Below, piece by piece: positions 35,540 to 43,365 of a DNA stretch of 45,075 nucleotides. The DNA is from Phycisphaerae bacterium (GTDB lineage Bacteria > Planctomycetota > Phycisphaerae > UBA1845 > PWPN01). The translations under genes and the position numbers were made by a program. The notes beneath the pieces were generated by a model. It was not told the origin of the DNA. It searched no databases and saw nothing but the letters and a program-made list of their open reading frames with translations. Location of the stretch: contig JAUCQB010000123.1 of the NCBI GenBank assembly GCA_030372985.1, forward strand, positions 1 through 45,075. The letters are read 5' to 3'. The stretch's first letter is position 1; each line of letters opens with the position of its first letter.

Positions 35540-35650
35540 GCTCGACTCTCCGCTTACCCCGCGATTCCTGCGGCGGATGGGCCAAAGCCCGATCAACGGA
35601 CAATTTGTGCAATCAACAGAAAACAGAATCGTCGCTTGTCGACCAAATCT

Positions 35651-35678
35651 ATTATATCCTGTAAACAAAACTAATCAA
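35651..35678 (-). promoter_or_regulatory. Sigma70-type promoter of the pseudopilin gene
   Basis: On the minus strand TTGATT (35678-35673), a 16-base spacer and a perfect TATAAT (35656-35651) form a strong promoter. It is divergent from the toxin-antitoxin promoter at 35694-35722. Confidence 0.7.
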
Positions 35679-35693
35679 GGCCGGATCAGAGCC

Positions 35694-35722
35694 GTGAAAT
35701 AGCGGCAAAGATAGAGCATAAT
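35694..35722 (+). promoter_or_regulatory. Likely promoter of the DUF433/DUF5615 pair
   Basis: GTGAAA (35694-35699), a 17-base spacer and CATAAT (35717-35722) precede the antitoxin gene. The boxes match the consensus at four and five of six positions. Antitoxin-mediated autoregulation would act here (inference). Confidence 0.5.
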
Positions 35723-35770
35723 ACAGTTGTTCACGGCTGACCTCGGACGGTAAGCCCGCAGGAGAACCGT

Positions 35771-36106
35771 ATGGGATTCCCCGCAACACTCGCTGCAGAA
35801 GCCCCACCGCTACACATGGACGCGGATGGCGTCGTGCGTATTGCGGGCACGCGGGTCGCCCTCGACACCGTGATCGGGGCGTACCAGGACGGCGCGACCG
35901 CCGAGGAGATCGCTCAATCCTACGACTCGCTCGACTTGGGCGATATCTACGTGATCATCGGCTACTATCTCCGCCACCGTCCAGAAGTAGACGAATACCT
36001 GTTGCGCCGGCGCGAAGCCTCCGAGCAAGTGCGACGAGAGATCGACCAGAAGCAGCCTTCGAACGCCCTGCGAGAGCGCCTGCTGGCGCGGCGCGATAAG
36101 ACGTAG
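35771..36106 (+). CDS. DUF433 antitoxin-like protein
   Basis: The ATG at 35771 follows AGGAG. The product has 111 residues. The DUF433 core is ADGVVRIAGTRVALDTVIGAYQ, then EIAQSYDSLDLGDIYVIIGYYL, a helix-turn-helix-like fold. The C-terminal tail (RREASEQVRREIDQKQPS) is charged and likely contacts the toxin. DUF433 proteins pair with DUF5615 PIN-like proteins, and the partner follows after 2 bases. Neutralising the toxin and repressing the shared promoter are the expected roles. Confidence 0.88.
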   Translation: MGFPATLAAEAPPLHMDADGVVRIAGTRVALDTVIGAYQDGATAEEIAQSYDSLDLGDIYVIIGYYLRHRPEVDEYLLRRREASEQVRREIDQKQPSNALRERLLARRDKT

Positions 36107-36108
36107 CC

Positions 36109-36459
36109 ATGCTGACTTTTCTGGCGGATGAAAACCTTCACGGTGGAATCGTGCGCGGTCTCCGAAGACGGCGACCCGATCTCGACATTGTTCGGGTACC
36201 GGATGTCGGCCTGTCCGGAGCAGACGACGCGCGAGTCCTGGAATGGGCGGCTGATCAAGGCCGGGGTCTGCTGACGGGTGATTTGTCCACACTCACACGG
36301 GATGCCTACCGCCGGGTAACCGCCGGCTTGCCAATGCCCGGTGTTGTCGAAATCGGGCGCAACGTGCCCATCGGACAGGCCATTGAGGAACTACTGCTCC
36401 TGGCAGAGTGCGCTTTACCCGAGGAAATCGAAGGACGCGTGCTTTATTTGCCGTTGTGA
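36109..36459 (+). CDS. DUF5615 PIN-like toxin
   Basis: The gene starts 2 bases after the antitoxin stop. The product has 116 residues. The PIN-like acidic residues are visible in FLADENLHGGIVRGL and in GRGLLTGDLSTL. The protein appears complete for the family, which is expected to be a nuclease. Its 3' end overlaps the convergent SGNH-like gene by 16 bases. Confidence 0.88.
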   Translation: MLTFLADENLHGGIVRGLRRRRPDLDIVRVPDVGLSGADDARVLEWAADQGRGLLTGDLSTLTRDAYRRVTAGLPMPGVVEIGRNVPIGQAIEELLLLAECALPEEIEGRVLYLPL

Positions 36460-37460
36460 TTGAGATGGAGCGGAGCCGGACTCGATTGGGGCACGGTCGT
36501 CCGAAAAGCCTTGACTATTTCCAGAAGGAACAACCGACGGATCGCGTCGTAGCCCCGATCGTTCGGGTCCTCCAAGTTGGTGTAGTACCAGTAGTGAGGA
36601 TCAGCCCGGCGATAGTGGCGCCGCCATGGCTGCGTGCAGTAGATGCCGTGGCCGAGAAACTCGCTGTGGATGTCGACCAGATACACGTTCGGCCGCTGCC
36701 CGGCATGGCGGGCGATGATCTCGTTGTATGCTGCGAGAACCTTCATCGCGTCGGGCCAGACGGGTAAACCGGCTCGCGTGGCGTCACCAACACCGTCGGT
36801 CGGGTCGTAGATGTTCGCCAGGAAGATGTGACAGCCTCCCGGAAAGCATTGCTCGATCCGATCGAGCATGCTCTTGAGCCGTTCATCAAATGCCGCGATC
36901 CAGGGCCGGGCCTGCTCGAAAGTGGCGCCGTACATCGCCCCCTCCTGAGGAGGGCTGTGACCGTAGTTGTGGATGATGTCATTGCCGCCCGTGGTCATGA
37001 CCACCAGGCCCAGAACCTCCGGCGGCTGGACCTCCAGGCGGGCAAGTTGGCTCGTCAGATGATGGATGGACGTGCTTCCGGAAACTGCCAGCTCAAGCGA
37101 TTTCAGATTCGGCAACACACTGCCAAGACAGATCCCCTTCATCTCCGGGAACTCGTCGGCCGGGTTCGAGATCAGCATGTCGAAGTAAGAATGCCCCTCG
37201 GATGCCCCGAAGCCGTCGGTGATGCTGTCGCCGATCCCCACCAGAAGAACCGGCCTCGACGTCCAAACGGCCTGGAAAAGCTCCCTCGGAACGACCGGCC
37301 CCGCCGGCCCCTCACCGGTCGGCAGACTGAACCAGAATCGCCTGACCAGGAACGCGGCGACAACGCAGATGACCGCGATGACAACCAACCGCACCGAGCG
37401 TATTCTCTTCCGGCTCTTCAGGGTGGGAGCGGAGTCTTGACTCGCAACACTGTCGGCCAT
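36444..37460 (-). CDS. Membrane-anchored SGNH/GDSL-like hydrolase with altered C-terminal block
   Basis: The ATG at 37460 follows AGAGGA. The product has 338 residues with an N-terminal membrane anchor (~22-40). SGNH block I is LLVGIGDSITDGFG with Ser79, and block III is TTGGND (~156-161). In block V, where the family has DxxHPN, this protein reads NLEDPNDRGYDAIRR. The usual Asp and His positions are therefore Asn295 and Asp298. Either another His (for example in DPHYWYY just upstream) serves, or the protein is not a standard esterase. The gene is convergent with the toxin gene. Confidence 0.75.
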   Translation of the reverse strand: MADSVASQDSAPTLKSRKRIRSVRLVVIAVICVVAAFLVRRFWFSLPTGEGPAGPVVPRELFQAVWTSRPVLLVGIGDSITDGFGASEGHSYFDMLISNPADEFPEMKGICLGSVLPNLKSLELAVSGSTSIHHLTSQLARLEVQPPEVLGLVVMTTGGNDIIHNYGHSPPQEGAMYGATFEQARPWIAAFDERLKSMLDRIEQCFPGGCHIFLANIYDPTDGVGDATRAGLPVWPDAMKVLAAYNEIIARHAGQRPNVYLVDIHSEFLGHGIYCTQPWRRHYRRADPHYWYYTNLEDPNDRGYDAIRRLFLLEIVKAFRTTVPQSSPAPLHLNHNGK

Positions 37461-37770
37461 TCAAGTCCTCTTGGCTGGAAAGAACCGCAGCCTCCACACG
37501 CCTCTGGATAATACGCTTTGAGAGTCTACGAAGTCCACCCCGCTGCCTTGCCCCCCAGTTGCACAAGAACCCCCGCAAACGCGCAGAGAGGCATGTCTGG
37601 ATCGAGCGTTTTGTGCCAAATCACCACTGTTTCCGGAGTTCACCGCTGGTGAGGTTCACGGGCGACGGCCAAACACGGCCCACTCTCAATTCTACATTCT
37701 CCATTCTTCATTCCCCCCGCCCCTCGTCCCCCTTCTTGCACCTCCGCGTCTTGTCCCGGATGATGATCTC
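37461..37770. other. Gene-free stretch with dispersed repeat copy 2
   Basis: About 310 bases separate the SGNH-like gene start from the methyltransferase start. It contains the second copy of the ATTC-rich repeat (37683-37713; first copy at 34656-34688). No promoter, RNA or small gene could be supported. Confidence 0.45.
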
Positions 37771-39147
37771 ATGACTCAACACGGCGGAGCATCTCGAAAG
37801 CGCGGCAAGGGCGGCCGGGGACCATACATCCAGAAATCCGGCGGCCGGCCGCACGGTGACGGCGGCGACAAGCGGGCAGGCAACGCACCCCCGCCGGCCG
37901 AGCACCAGTATCCCTACCCCTGGGTCCGGCTGCGCTCGGCCAGCGCCCATCCGTTCATCTACCAGCGGATGATCGGACAGGTGGACCCCGCGGCCAGGCC
38001 GGGCGACGTCGTGGCCGTGTATGACAAGCAGGACCACCTCTTCGGCCACGGCTTCTACCACGACCGCTCGCAGATCGGACTGCGGATGCTGTCATACGAG
38101 CCGACGGCCGTGGATGAAGACTTCTTCCGCAAGCGGATCGAGCAGGCCATCGCGTGGCGCCGGCAACTGCTCGGCGACGACCCCGCCACCGACGCCTATC
38201 GACTCGTCCACGCCGAAGGAGACGGACTCAGCGGCCTGATCGCCGAACGATACGGCGACTGGATCGCCATCGAAGTCTTCAGCCTGGGCATCTTCCAGCG
38301 CCTGGAGATGATCAAACGATTGCTCAGCGAACTCCTCATTTCGAACGAACCGGCCTCCGCCTCGCCTTCGGCGTGTCAGGGCTTGCCACGGCGTAGCTCA
38401 CAGAGCGAAGCCGGGAACCCCAGATTCGTCATCCGCGCCGACGAGCACGTCGAACGGCTCGAAGGTTTCCAGGTTCCCACCCTGGCATCCGATGCGGCCC
38501 CGCCGACAATCACCATCCGCGAGAACGGCCTGCGATTCCGCGTAGATCTTCGCGCCGGGCACAAAACCGGCTTCTTCTGCGACCAGCGCGACAACCGCAG
38601 ACGGCTGGCCGGGCTGTGCCGCGGGGCCGGCGTGCTCGACGTGTGCTGCTACACCGGCGGCTTCGGCGTTTACGCCAAGAAACTCGGCCAGGCCGAGGCG
38701 GTGACCGGCGTCGATCTCGACGAAGACGCCGTCGAATTGGCTCGCAAGAACGCCAACCTCAACGAGGTCCGCATCCAGCACGTCCACGCCGACGCCTTCG
38801 GCTACCTGCGCCAGATGCAGACCAACGGCAACGCTTATGACGTCGTCGTGCTCGATCCGCCCAAATTCGTGGGCAATCGCGACGAATTCCAGGAGGGCTC
38901 GCGTAGGTACGTCGACCTGAACACGCTCGGAATGAGCGTCGTCCGCCCCGGCGGCCTGCTGCTGACCTGCTCATGCTCCGGCCTGGTCTCCCGCGAGGAT
39001 TTCCTCGGCATGATCAAAACGGCCGCGGGCCGATTGCGGCGGTCCCTCCAGATCGTCGACCAGACCGGCGCCAGCCCCGACCACCCCGTCATGGCCAACT
39101 GCCCGGAGAGTGCGTACCTCAAGGCGGTGTGGGCGAGGGTGTGGTAG
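37771..39147 (+). CDS. RlmI-like class I SAM-dependent rRNA methyltransferase with PUA domain
   Basis: The start is the ATG at 37771; the ribosome-binding site is weak. The 458-residue product has a basic, Gly-rich N-terminal tail (~1-42), then a PUA domain (VRLRSASAHPFIYQRMIG, PGDVVAVYD, GHGFYH). A central domain (YRLVHAEGDGLSGLIAERYGDW) and the methyltransferase core follow: HKTGFFCDQRDNR, motif I VLDVCCYTGGFGVYAKKLG, VLDPPKFV and CSCSGLVSRE. The order is that of RlmI/RlmK-type 23S rRNA cytosine-5 methyltransferases. About 30 residues near 188-217 (NEPASASPSACQ, QSEAGNPR) do not fit the family and look like an inserted repeat. Confidence 0.87.
   Translation: MTQHGGASRKRGKGGRGPYIQKSGGRPHGDGGDKRAGNAPPPAEHQYPYPWVRLRSASAHPFIYQRMIGQVDPAARPGDVVAVYDKQDHLFGHGFYHDRSQIGLRMLSYEPTAVDEDFFRKRIEQAIAWRRQLLGDDPATDAYRLVHAEGDGLSGLIAERYGDWIAIEVFSLGIFQRLEMIKRLLSELLISNEPASASPSACQGLPRRSSQSEAGNPRFVIRADEHVERLEGFQVPTLASDAAPPTITIRENGLRFRVDLRAGHKTGFFCDQRDNRRRLAGLCRGAGVLDVCCYTGGFGVYAKKLGQAEAVTGVDLDEDAVELARKNANLNEVRIQHVHADAFGYLRQMQTNGNAYDVVVLDPPKFVGNRDEFQEGSRRYVDLNTLGMSVVRPGGLLLTCSCSGLVSREDFLGMIKTAAGRLRRSLQIVDQTGASPDHPVMANCPESAYLKAVWARVW
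38340..38424 (+). repeat. In-frame insertion inside the methyltransferase gene
   Basis: The stretch CCTCCGCCTCGCCTTCGGCG through GCGAAGCCGGGAACC keeps the reading frame but encodes Ser/Pro/Ala-rich residues where the family has a short turn. Its style resembles the intergenic GCCTCGCCGCAGGCG-type low-complexity sequence seen near 34400-34430. It is interpreted as a dispersed repeat that has landed in a tolerant loop. Confidence 0.45.
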
Positions 39148-39351
39148 GGAAGAGACGGGCAAGAAGCAGCGAGCCGGTGACCCCTGGCCAGACAAGGAGG
39201 CTCAAGCCGCTGCTGGGCAGGCCACTGTTCGTGAAAACGCTGAGGTCGCGATTGAGTGGAGACGGGGAGTGCACGTTTGCCATCACCTCTTCGACCTGAA
39301 GGTGACCCCGATGCACCCCCCGTTCGGCGCGATGAACCAGGGAGGTGAACC

Positions 39352-40329
39352 ATGAACTCCAACGCCGTCTTTGCTCTGTGTGGATCTCTGACACTGGCGC
39401 TGTTCTCGACCGGGTGCCAACAGAACAGGACGACAACAGCTACTCAGCCCGCCCAGGACCCCAGAGACGAGGAGATCACCCGTTTCCACCTCAGTCACGG
39501 CGCCCTTACGGACCCGGGGCCCTACAAGGACCTGTACCGCGGCCTGCCGCGCCAACCCGAGCAGCTTGTGCCTGTGGTGCAGGGCCTGATAATGCACGGC
39601 GGGCTGTGCTGGCTCTACGAACACCAGCCCGCCGAGGCACAACAGGGAGGCCAGAACCTGCGCGGAGCGCAGCTCATTCTCAGGCATATCATCGAGCTTG
39701 ACAGCCGCCCGCTGACCGAGCCTCGGCCGCCGGGAAGAAGGCTCCTCTGCAATTGTCGCACATTTGCGGTACTGCTGACCTCGATTCTGCGCCACCAAGC
39801 GGTTCCGGCCCGCGTGCGTGCCGGGTTCGCTTCGTACACATGGGGTCGAGGCAAGTATGAGAATCATTGGATCTGCGAATATTGGAACGCTGCCGAGCGG
39901 CGATGGGTGCAAGTGGATGCGCAGATCGACGCTCCACAGCGCCGGCTCATGGGCATCGATTTCAACACGCTCGATATCCCGCCAGGCAAATTCGTGCTTG
40001 CCGGTGTGGCCTGGCAGGCCTGCCGCAGCGGGCACAGCGACCCGAACGACTTCGGTTTGGGCAGTCGCGACGGCTTCAACGCTATTGGCTGGGCAATGGT
40101 GCGCGGTACGCTCATTGTCGACTTGGCGGCATTGAACAAGGCTGAACCGCTGCCATGGGACAGCAGTCCACTGTCAAAGAAAGATCAGGACTTGCTAACG
40201 GAAGCAGAGTTGAGGCTGCTGGACGTGGTCGCGGGGGTTTCCATTGCCCCCGACAAGCAGTTTGAAGTCATGAGACGGTTGTTCAGCGAGGAAGGCACGC
40301 TCACGCTGGCCCAGGTGGCAGCACCTTGA
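39352..40329 (+). CDS. Transglutaminase-like lipoprotein
   Basis: The ATG at 39352 has a textbook GGAGGTG. The 325-residue product has a lipoprotein signal with the lipobox STGC (Cys22). The transglutaminase-core triad is visible as Cys135 in CNCRTFAVLL, His172 in NHWICEYW and Asp189 in WVQVDAQID. The region between carries GFASYTWGRGKYE. Bacterial members of this fold are proteases or amidases more often than crosslinkers. It is probably on the outside of a membrane. No operon partner is evident. Confidence 0.85.
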   Translation: MNSNAVFALCGSLTLALFSTGCQQNRTTTATQPAQDPRDEEITRFHLSHGALTDPGPYKDLYRGLPRQPEQLVPVVQGLIMHGGLCWLYEHQPAEAQQGGQNLRGAQLILRHIIELDSRPLTEPRPPGRRLLCNCRTFAVLLTSILRHQAVPARVRAGFASYTWGRGKYENHWICEYWNAAERRWVQVDAQIDAPQRRLMGIDFNTLDIPPGKFVLAGVAWQACRSGHSDPNDFGLGSRDGFNAIGWAMVRGTLIVDLAALNKAEPLPWDSSPLSKKDQDLLTEAELRLLDVVAGVSIAPDKQFEVMRRLFSEEGTLTLAQVAAP

Positions 40330-40425
40330 TGCAACTCGATGCGGCTCGCAAAAGCGAGGATGCGTCAAGAACTGACGAGTTGACGCTGCTGGCCCCGGCT
40401 TCGCCTGCCGTGGTGCGAGTCTGTT

Positions 40426-40454
40426 TTGGCGAGCAACCCCTTTCCTGCTATAAT
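40426..40454 (+). promoter_or_regulatory. Strong promoter of the DUF4160/DUF2442 pair, near-leaderless
   Basis: TTGGCG (40426-40431), exactly 17 bases, then a perfect TATAAT (40449-40454). Transcription should start near 40461, only about 3 bases before the ATG at 40464, and no ribosome-binding site is present. Translation of a leaderless or near-leaderless mRNA is expected. Confidence 0.7.
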
Positions 40455-40463
40455 GCATGCGCT

Positions 40464-40769
40464 ATGCCCAAGCTCTACGAATACATGGGAATCATCGTGC
40501 TGTTCTACTCCAACGAGCACGAGCCGATCCACGTGCATGGCAAATGCCAGGGCCGGGAGAGCCGGGCGGAATTGATCATCCGTGACGGCCAGATCGTGGA
40601 TATAATCTACTCATCGGTCCGTGGGCGCGAGCCGCTGGAGGGCACGCAACTCCAGGATTTTCAAACGCTCGTGAGCCATTGCGGGGACAAGATTGTGCAG
40701 AAATGGATCGACTACTTCGTGCTGCACCGGGCGGTGCAGGCGGAAGTAATCACAAGGAGAATTAGATGA
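40464..40769 (+). CDS. DUF4160 protein
   Basis: The ATG at 40464 begins PKLYEYMGIIVLFYSNEHEP, the usual start of DUF4160, so the longer frame upstream is not used. The product has 101 residues, with HVHGKCQGRESRAELIIRDG. It overlaps the DUF2442 gene by 4 bases (ATGA). The two families commonly occur as a pair and are listed among putative toxin-antitoxin or small-regulator modules; activity is unproven. The promoter suggests a near-leaderless transcript. Confidence 0.85.
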   Translation: MPKLYEYMGIIVLFYSNEHEPIHVHGKCQGRESRAELIIRDGQIVDIIYSSVRGREPLEGTQLQDFQTLVSHCGDKIVQKWIDYFVLHRAVQAEVITRRIR

Positions 40770-41026
40770 CTATTCCTGAGAATGCCATCATTTTCGTCGA
40801 ACGCGCGGAGCACGAGGGCGATCTCAGGCTCCGGCTCACCTTCAACGACGGCACCATGCGGATCGTCGATTTCGGCCCCTTCCTGCGCGGGTCGCGCAAT
40901 CCCCTCATTCAAGCCTACCTCGACCCAATCGCGTTCTCCCGGTTCACGGTCAAGGAGGGCGATCTGATCTGGGGCGACTACGACCTCTGTTTTCCGGTTG
41001 CCGATCTATATGAGGGTCGTGTGTGA
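40766..41026 (+). CDS. DUF2442 protein
   Basis: The ATG overlaps the DUF4160 stop; AAGGAGA precedes it. The product has 86 residues with the typical DUF2442 pattern LRLRLTFNDGTMRIVDFGPFL and FSRFTVKEGDLIWGDYDLCFPV. It is the partner of the DUF4160 protein, probably by direct contact. Which of the two would be the toxin cannot be told from sequence. Confidence 0.85.
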   Translation: MTIPENAIIFVERAEHEGDLRLRLTFNDGTMRIVDFGPFLRGSRNPLIQAYLDPIAFSRFTVKEGDLIWGDYDLCFPVADLYEGRV

Positions 41027-41117
41027 ATTGAGGAAGCCACCGCCACGAGCGCCATGGCCGCTGGCCGCGCGCAGGAGCCCGGAGCTTCATCAGTGGATAG
41101 CTCTCGGCGAAAAAAGG

Positions 41118-41147
41118 TTGGCAGTCGATCCGCGGGTGAGCTACACT
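41118..41147 (+). promoter_or_regulatory. Sigma70-type promoter of the VapB-like/PIN pair
   Basis: TTGGCA (41118-41123), an 18-base spacer and TACACT (41142-41147) lie 22 bases before the antitoxin ATG. The same box style occurs at 28835-28864. Confidence 0.6.
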
Positions 41148-41169
41148 GCGTTGCGTCCTGAGGTGCTCG

Positions 41170-41385
41170 ATGGTGCGCCTGACTGCCCACTACAATGGCA
41201 AAGTGATTGTCCCGGATGAAGCCGTTCAGCTTCCTGAAGGGGTTCCGCTGGAGGTCACCGTCCGCCCCCAAGGCCGGTCCGGGAATGGTGATCCCATCCT
41301 CGAACTGAGCGGGCTGGGCATGGAAGTCTGGGACGGGATTGACCCTGTCGAGTACCAGCGTCGCGAACGCGAGGGCTGGGAATGA
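41170..41385 (+). CDS. VapB-like antitoxin (DUF104/AF2212 type)
   Basis: The ATG at 41170 follows GAGGTG. The product has 71 residues. The N-terminal beta strands (VRLTAHYNGKVIVPDEAVQL, then PEGVPLEVTV) match the AF2212-like/DUF104 antitoxin fold, and the C-terminus (MEVWDGIDPVEYQRRERE) would bind the toxin. It overlaps the PIN gene by 4 bases (ATGA). Confidence 0.82.
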   Translation: MVRLTAHYNGKVIVPDEAVQLPEGVPLEVTVRPQGRSGNGDPILELSGLGMEVWDGIDPVEYQRREREGWE

Positions 41386-41621
41386 GGGTGTTCTGGGACA
41401 CCAACCTGTTCATCTATCTCATCGAACGGCACCCCGTCTTCCACCCCAAGGTTGACTCTCTGTATCGCGAACACCGCAAATCCGGAGATGAGATCATTAC
41501 ATCGGCGCTCACAGTTGGCGAACTGCTCGCCCAACCGCTTCGGCTGCGAAGACTGCATTGGATCAAGGAACTGCTTCGACAAATGATCGCTTCGGCTGGC
41601 TTTCTGGCTGATGCGACCTGA
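41382..41621 (+). CDS. PIN-domain toxin, truncated
   Basis: The product is 79 residues, against about 120-140 for PIN toxins. The N-terminal half is normal (MRVFWDTNLFIYLIE with Asp6, TVGELLAQPL with Glu47). The sequence stops before the second acidic cluster that completes the metal site, and the following DNA codes for another protein starting 14 bases on. The toxin is therefore probably inactive, left with its antitoxin. No continuation in another frame was found, which favours a deletion over a frameshift. Confidence 0.75.
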   Translation: MRVFWDTNLFIYLIERHPVFHPKVDSLYREHRKSGDEIITSALTVGELLAQPLRLRRLHWIKELLRQMIASAGFLADAT

Positions 41622-41634
41622 TGGTGAGAAGCCT

Positions 41635-42384
41635 ATGGCTTCACAGGCTGAGGATATCCTCCGTTTCTTCGTCGAGAACACTCCCGACTGGCCGACCCTC
41701 GCCGTCGGTGGTCCGATAGCGTTGGCCTGGGCTGCCCTATGCCTGCTTGTCTCCGGGCTCCTGAAGACTCGCTGGAAGCTCAAGACCGGGTACACACGAA
41801 AGTGCTTTCATTTTCTCATCTTCGGCACGGTCGTGGCAGTACACTGGCGATGGGGTACTCCCGGCGTGTGCCTCTTTGGAGGCATGACCAGTCTGGTCAT
41901 CGCATATGCATTGGTCCGGGGCCGCGGCCATCTCATGTATGAGGCCATGGCCCGCGAGAAGGATGAGCCGAGGCGCACCTACTATGTCATCGTGCCCTAT
42001 TTCGCCACGTTGATCGGCGGGCTGCTCAGCAACATCCTCTTTCCTGCCACGGCCGTCTTCGGCTACCTCGTCACCGGGCTCGGGGATGCCGTCGCCGAAC
42101 CCGTTGGAACACGCTTTGGCAAGCACGAATACAGAGCCCCGGCCCTCACCGGAGTCAGGGCGACAAGGAGTCTGGAGGGCTCGCTCGCCGTTTTCGCCGC
42201 CTCGTTGCTGTCCCTGATCGCATACTTCGCCCTCGCACATCAGTTGGATGTGTCGGGGGGATCGTTGCTTGTCCTTGTGCTGATATCCGCCGTATCGACA
42301 GTGGTCGAGGCCGTCTCGCCCCATGGATGGGACAATACCACGATGCAGGTGGTCCCGGCTCTGCTCGGGGCCGCCTTATTGTGA
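41635..42384 (+). CDS. Dolichol/phytol/diacylglycerol-kinase-like membrane protein
   Basis: The ATG at 41635 has GGTGAG upstream. The 249-residue product has about six to seven membrane segments. Family motifs are TGYTRKCFHFLIF, GLGDAVAEPVGTRFG and RATRSLEGSLAVF, the pattern of the SEC59/DGK1/VTE5 CTP-dependent lipid kinase family and related phosphatidate cytidylyltransferase-like proteins. It likely phosphorylates a polyprenol, phytol or diacylglycerol at the inner membrane; the substrate cannot be told. The start is 13 bases after the truncated PIN gene, so the two may share a transcript. Confidence 0.8.
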   Translation: MASQAEDILRFFVENTPDWPTLAVGGPIALAWAALCLLVSGLLKTRWKLKTGYTRKCFHFLIFGTVVAVHWRWGTPGVCLFGGMTSLVIAYALVRGRGHLMYEAMAREKDEPRRTYYVIVPYFATLIGGLLSNILFPATAVFGYLVTGLGDAVAEPVGTRFGKHEYRAPALTGVRATRSLEGSLAVFAASLLSLIAYFALAHQLDVSGGSLLVLVLISAVSTVVEAVSPHGWDNTTMQVVPALLGAALL

Positions 42385-42594
42385 ATGCACATCGCAACGG
42401 CGCACAAACGTGTGCCGCGTTGGTTCCGGCCGAACGCCGAGCCCGCGGCAGTCGTAGAACGTTCTGGCTCCTTCAAATTGCCGCCCGCCGAACAAGAAGG
42501 TGGAGCGGCAGGAATGGCCAGGACGATACTAAGGAGAACGTCTCCGGAGGCTCGAAAGGGCTCTTGGTTAACGGCTGCTTGGAGATGAAGTCGG

Positions 42595-43365
42595 ATGCTG
42601 AGTTTCTGTCTGCACAGTCTTCTCAGGGAGTACGGATGGCAGTTCTTCCGGCATGTTGCCGCGCCGCATCCCGTCAGAACGGTGAAGGCGTTTCTCCGTT
42701 CCGGCCGTTACGACTTCACCGGCGGTGCGATCGCGACCTCCAACGAGGAGCCCGGGCCAACCTTGGGGGGGCGGCGCTCCGTTGTCGGGGTCGGCTTCTG
42801 TCTCAAACCCCTCAATCCCCCTTGCCTGTCCGGACGTTCAAACCATGACTGCCTCTACTTCGAGCGGCTGATGCACTCGGGAAGCTCGAACACTCCCGAT
42901 TGCTGCAGACAATGCGCGATCAGGGGAATCGGGATCATGGCCCTCAAGGCGGAGGCCGCTTTCTACATCATGACCTCCGCCAAGGACATTCTGCTGGACG
43001 TGTTTGCACCCGCCCTCAAGGAAGGCCGATTTGTCTCGGGGCTCTTTCTGCTCTGTCGCTATTCGCTTCGGCCGTTTACGGTAGGTCTCCTGGCGTCGGA
43101 CATCCGGGGATGGCTGTTCCCGTTTGAGCGAGGCGACTGTGCGGACTACAAGACGTGGCTCCGCGCCGATCGTGGGGACAAGGACGAGCAGACCGCCTTC
43201 GGCGAACAGACCCGGAAATCGATCAGGGAGCTCCTCGATGGCGCAGCGAAGACACCGGACTCCGGCAAGAGATTCAAGAGGCAGGGCAACATACTCTGCC
43301 CGGAACAGTACCAGGTACGTGCAGCATCATCATGGCATGGAGCTCAGCATGACGGCCGATCATGA
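42595..43365 (+). CDS. Cys-rich protein of unknown function
   Basis: The ATG at 42595 follows GGAG at 10 bases. The product has 256 residues and is not recognised. It has ten Cys. Six of them form C69-x7-C77-x8-C86 (GFCLKPLNPPC, NHDC) and C103-C104-x2-C107 (DCCRQCAIRGIG), which suggests a zinc or iron-sulfur centre. A second conserved-looking part reads AAFYIMTSAKDILLDVFAPA, FLLCRYSLRPF and RGWLFPFERGDC. No signal peptide or membrane segment stands out. Its end overlaps the DUF1858 gene by 17 bases, so the two are translationally coupled. A 210-base gap upstream (42385-42594) holds nothing recognisable. Confidence 0.65.
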   Translation: MLSFCLHSLLREYGWQFFRHVAAPHPVRTVKAFLRSGRYDFTGGAIATSNEEPGPTLGGRRSVVGVGFCLKPLNPPCLSGRSNHDCLYFERLMHSGSSNTPDCCRQCAIRGIGIMALKAEAAFYIMTSAKDILLDVFAPALKEGRFVSGLFLLCRYSLRPFTVGLLASDIRGWLFPFERGDCADYKTWLRADRGDKDEQTAFGEQTRKSIRELLDGAAKTPDSGKRFKRQGNILCPEQYQVRAASSWHGAQHDGRS

